From NCBI GenBank assembly GCA_019307815.1, contig JAFDIV010000009.1, positions 47,541-111,540 on the forward strand: a DNA stretch of 64,000 bases. Reading direction: 5' to 3'. This DNA comes from Deltaproteobacteria bacterium (lineage in GTDB: Bacteria > Desulfobacterota > DSM-4660 > Desulfatiglandales > Desulfatiglandaceae). The notes beneath the pieces were generated by a model. That model made no database searches. It worked only from the letters and a program-made list of their open reading frames with translations, and was not told where the DNA came from. Position 1 is the stretch's first letter, and each line of letters starts with the position of its first letter. Shown one piece after another: positions 63,083 to 64,000 of the stretch. Made by a program: the position numbers and the translations under genes.

Positions 63083-64000
63083 TGAGCGACAATTAAAACT
63101 CCCGATTGACGACAATTAAAATTCCCGGTTAGCGGAGAGTTTTGATAGGCTGTCCAAGCATCTTATCTATAGGGAGGCTTGGATGGTCAGTGATAAGCAA
63201 GTGAGGAGGTTATTCAAACAGCTAGCAATGGGAAAGACTCTGAGGGTTGCTGCAATTAGGGCCGATATGGATGAGAAAACAGCACGAAGATACAGGAGAG
63301 TGGGGAGATTACCCAGCGAGGTTAAGCCGGACCGTGCATGGCGAACCAGGCCGGATCCATTTGCCTCTGTGTGGGAAGAGGTAAAGGAGAAGCTGGAGGT
63401 CAACCCTGGTCTGGAAGCAAAGACGTTGTTTCAATATCTGCAGCGTAAATACCCTGGCCAATTTGCCGATGGTCAGCTACGGACCTTGCAGAGAAGGGTG
63501 AAGCAATGGAGGGGCCTTTACGGGCCACCCAAAGAGGTCTATTTTCCCCAGATCCATAAACCCGGGCAATTATGTGAATCAGACTTTACCAACATGGGGT
63601 CTTTGGGTGTAACCATCGGGGGCCAGGCCTTTGATCACTTGTTGTACCATTTTGTTTTGACCTACTCGAACTGGGAGACTGGGAGTATCTGTTATTCTGA
63701 GAGTTTTGAAAGCCTCAGCGAAGGGCTGCAGGGCGCGCTGTGGAAACTGGGAGGGGTTCCCAGGGCCCACAAGACCGATAAGCTCAGTGCTGCAGTGCAG
63801 AAGCCCAACTGTGCTGAAGAGTTCACGAGCCGGTATCGGGCTCTTTTGAATCATTACGGTATGGAGGGGCAGAAGGCCAATGCATCAAGTCCCCATGAAA
63901 ATGGCGATGTGGAACAAAGCCATTATCGTTTCAAGGATGCTATTGATCAGGCATTGATGCTTAGGGGGAGCCGAGATTTTTCTAGCAGCCAGGAATATGG
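63083..64000 (+). mobile_element. IS21-family insertion element, left end, runs off window
   Basis: The left end lies near 63080-63084, where the cas3 frame stops making sense. Two 21-base direct repeats, CGACAATTAAAAYTCCCGRTT, stand at 63087-63107 and 63110-63130, period 23; multiple internal terminal repeats are typical of IS21 ends. The istA-like gene follows. The right end, istB and the target duplication are outside the window. Confidence 0.8.
63183..64000 (+). CDS. istA: IS21-family transposase (IstA), 3' end outside window
   Basis: At least 272 residues. GGGAGG precedes the ATG. An N-terminal helix-turn-helix (VRRLFKQLAMGKTLRVAA, then EKTARRYRR) is followed by the DDE core: Asp134 in LCESDFTNMG, Asp199 in AHKTDKLSAAV and Glu244 in ENGDVEQSHYRFK. 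All three catalytic residues are present, so the element may be active. The reading frame has no stop before the window edge. Confidence 0.88.
   Translation, partial: MVSDKQVRRLFKQLAMGKTLRVAAIRADMDEKTARRYRRVGRLPSEVKPDRAWRTRPDPFASVWEEVKEKLEVNPGLEAKTLFQYLQRKYPGQFADGQLRTLQRRVKQWRGLYGPPKEVYFPQIHKPGQLCESDFTNMGSLGVTIGGQAFDHLLYHFVLTYSNWETGSICYSESFESLSEGLQGALWKLGGVPRAHKTDKLSAAVQKPNCAEEFTSRYRALLNHYGMEGQKANASSPHENGDVEQSHYRFKDAIDQALMLRGSRDFSSSQEY

Noticed and set aside
63167..63854. Two minus-strand frames of 78 and 91 residues opposite the IS21 transposase
   Set aside because: Both are shadows of istA, which has all three catalytic residues and a ribosome binding site.

Overview
The window looks like chromosome of a motile Gram-negative bacterium. 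It carries lipid A and LPS-core genes (lpxL, lpxK, waaA, lpxC, gmhB), flagellar export-cap genes and a large chemotaxis operon, plus candidate sigma-28 and sigma-54 promoters. The gene mix (tandem GT4 glycosyltransferases, DUF4390/NtrY pair, separate glyQ and glyS, many HDOD and HD-GYP proteins, CheD and CheX) fits a Desulfobacterota (former Deltaproteobacteria) genome. That placement is an inference from gene content; no rRNA or tRNA is present to test it.

Layout. 1-13,600 (+): an unknown partial gene, a Trm112-like protein, an LpxL acyltransferase, six or more GT4 glycosyltransferases, a GT9 heptosyltransferase, an O-antigen ligase/polymerase-like membrane protein and a PAPS-type sulfotransferase, together an LPS core/O-chain assembly locus. 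13,600-19,500 (-): gmhB, lpxK, waaA, an NtrY-like kinase and a DUF4390 protein in a tightly overlapping operon, then lpxC. 21,100-26,500: mltA with a structured leader, glyS and glyQ, pcm and a small unknown gene. The last two are convergent and share a very strong terminator hairpin inside the pcm coding region. 27,000-35,600: fliD (unusually long), fliS, flaG, two response regulators, a PilZ-like protein, a degenerate kinase-like protein and an unknown protein. 35,900-43,200 (-): cheZ-cheY-cheA-cheD-HDOD-cheY-cheX-cheB, a complete signalling core. 43,500-50,600: a short rod-like flagellar protein, a CheD-HDOD fusion, nadE, a DUF364 protein and an ABC importer lacking a binding protein. 50,800-53,400: two lipoproteins and a transposase remnant.

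53,500-64,000 is an accessory, visibly AT-richer island: a 7-repeat CRISPR array transcribed on the minus strand, with a type I-D effector operon upstream of it (cas3 fragment, an archaeal-type AAA ATPase with a DUF234-like nuclease tail, cas10d, csc2, csc1, cas6, a nucleotidyltransferase toxin-antitoxin pair, cas4). No cas1 or cas2 lies between cas4 and the array, and cas3 is cut by an IS21-family element running off the right edge. A 21-base exact copy of one end of the CRISPR repeat sits alone 2.9 kb from the array, between two convergent genes.

The observations I rate most interesting are the extra ATPase and toxin-antitoxin pair inside the type I-D operon, the solitary repeat fragment, the inverted-repeat structure in the CRISPR leader, a tandem MshEN-like (c-di-GMP-binding type) motif inside CheA, and the CheD-HDOD fusion.
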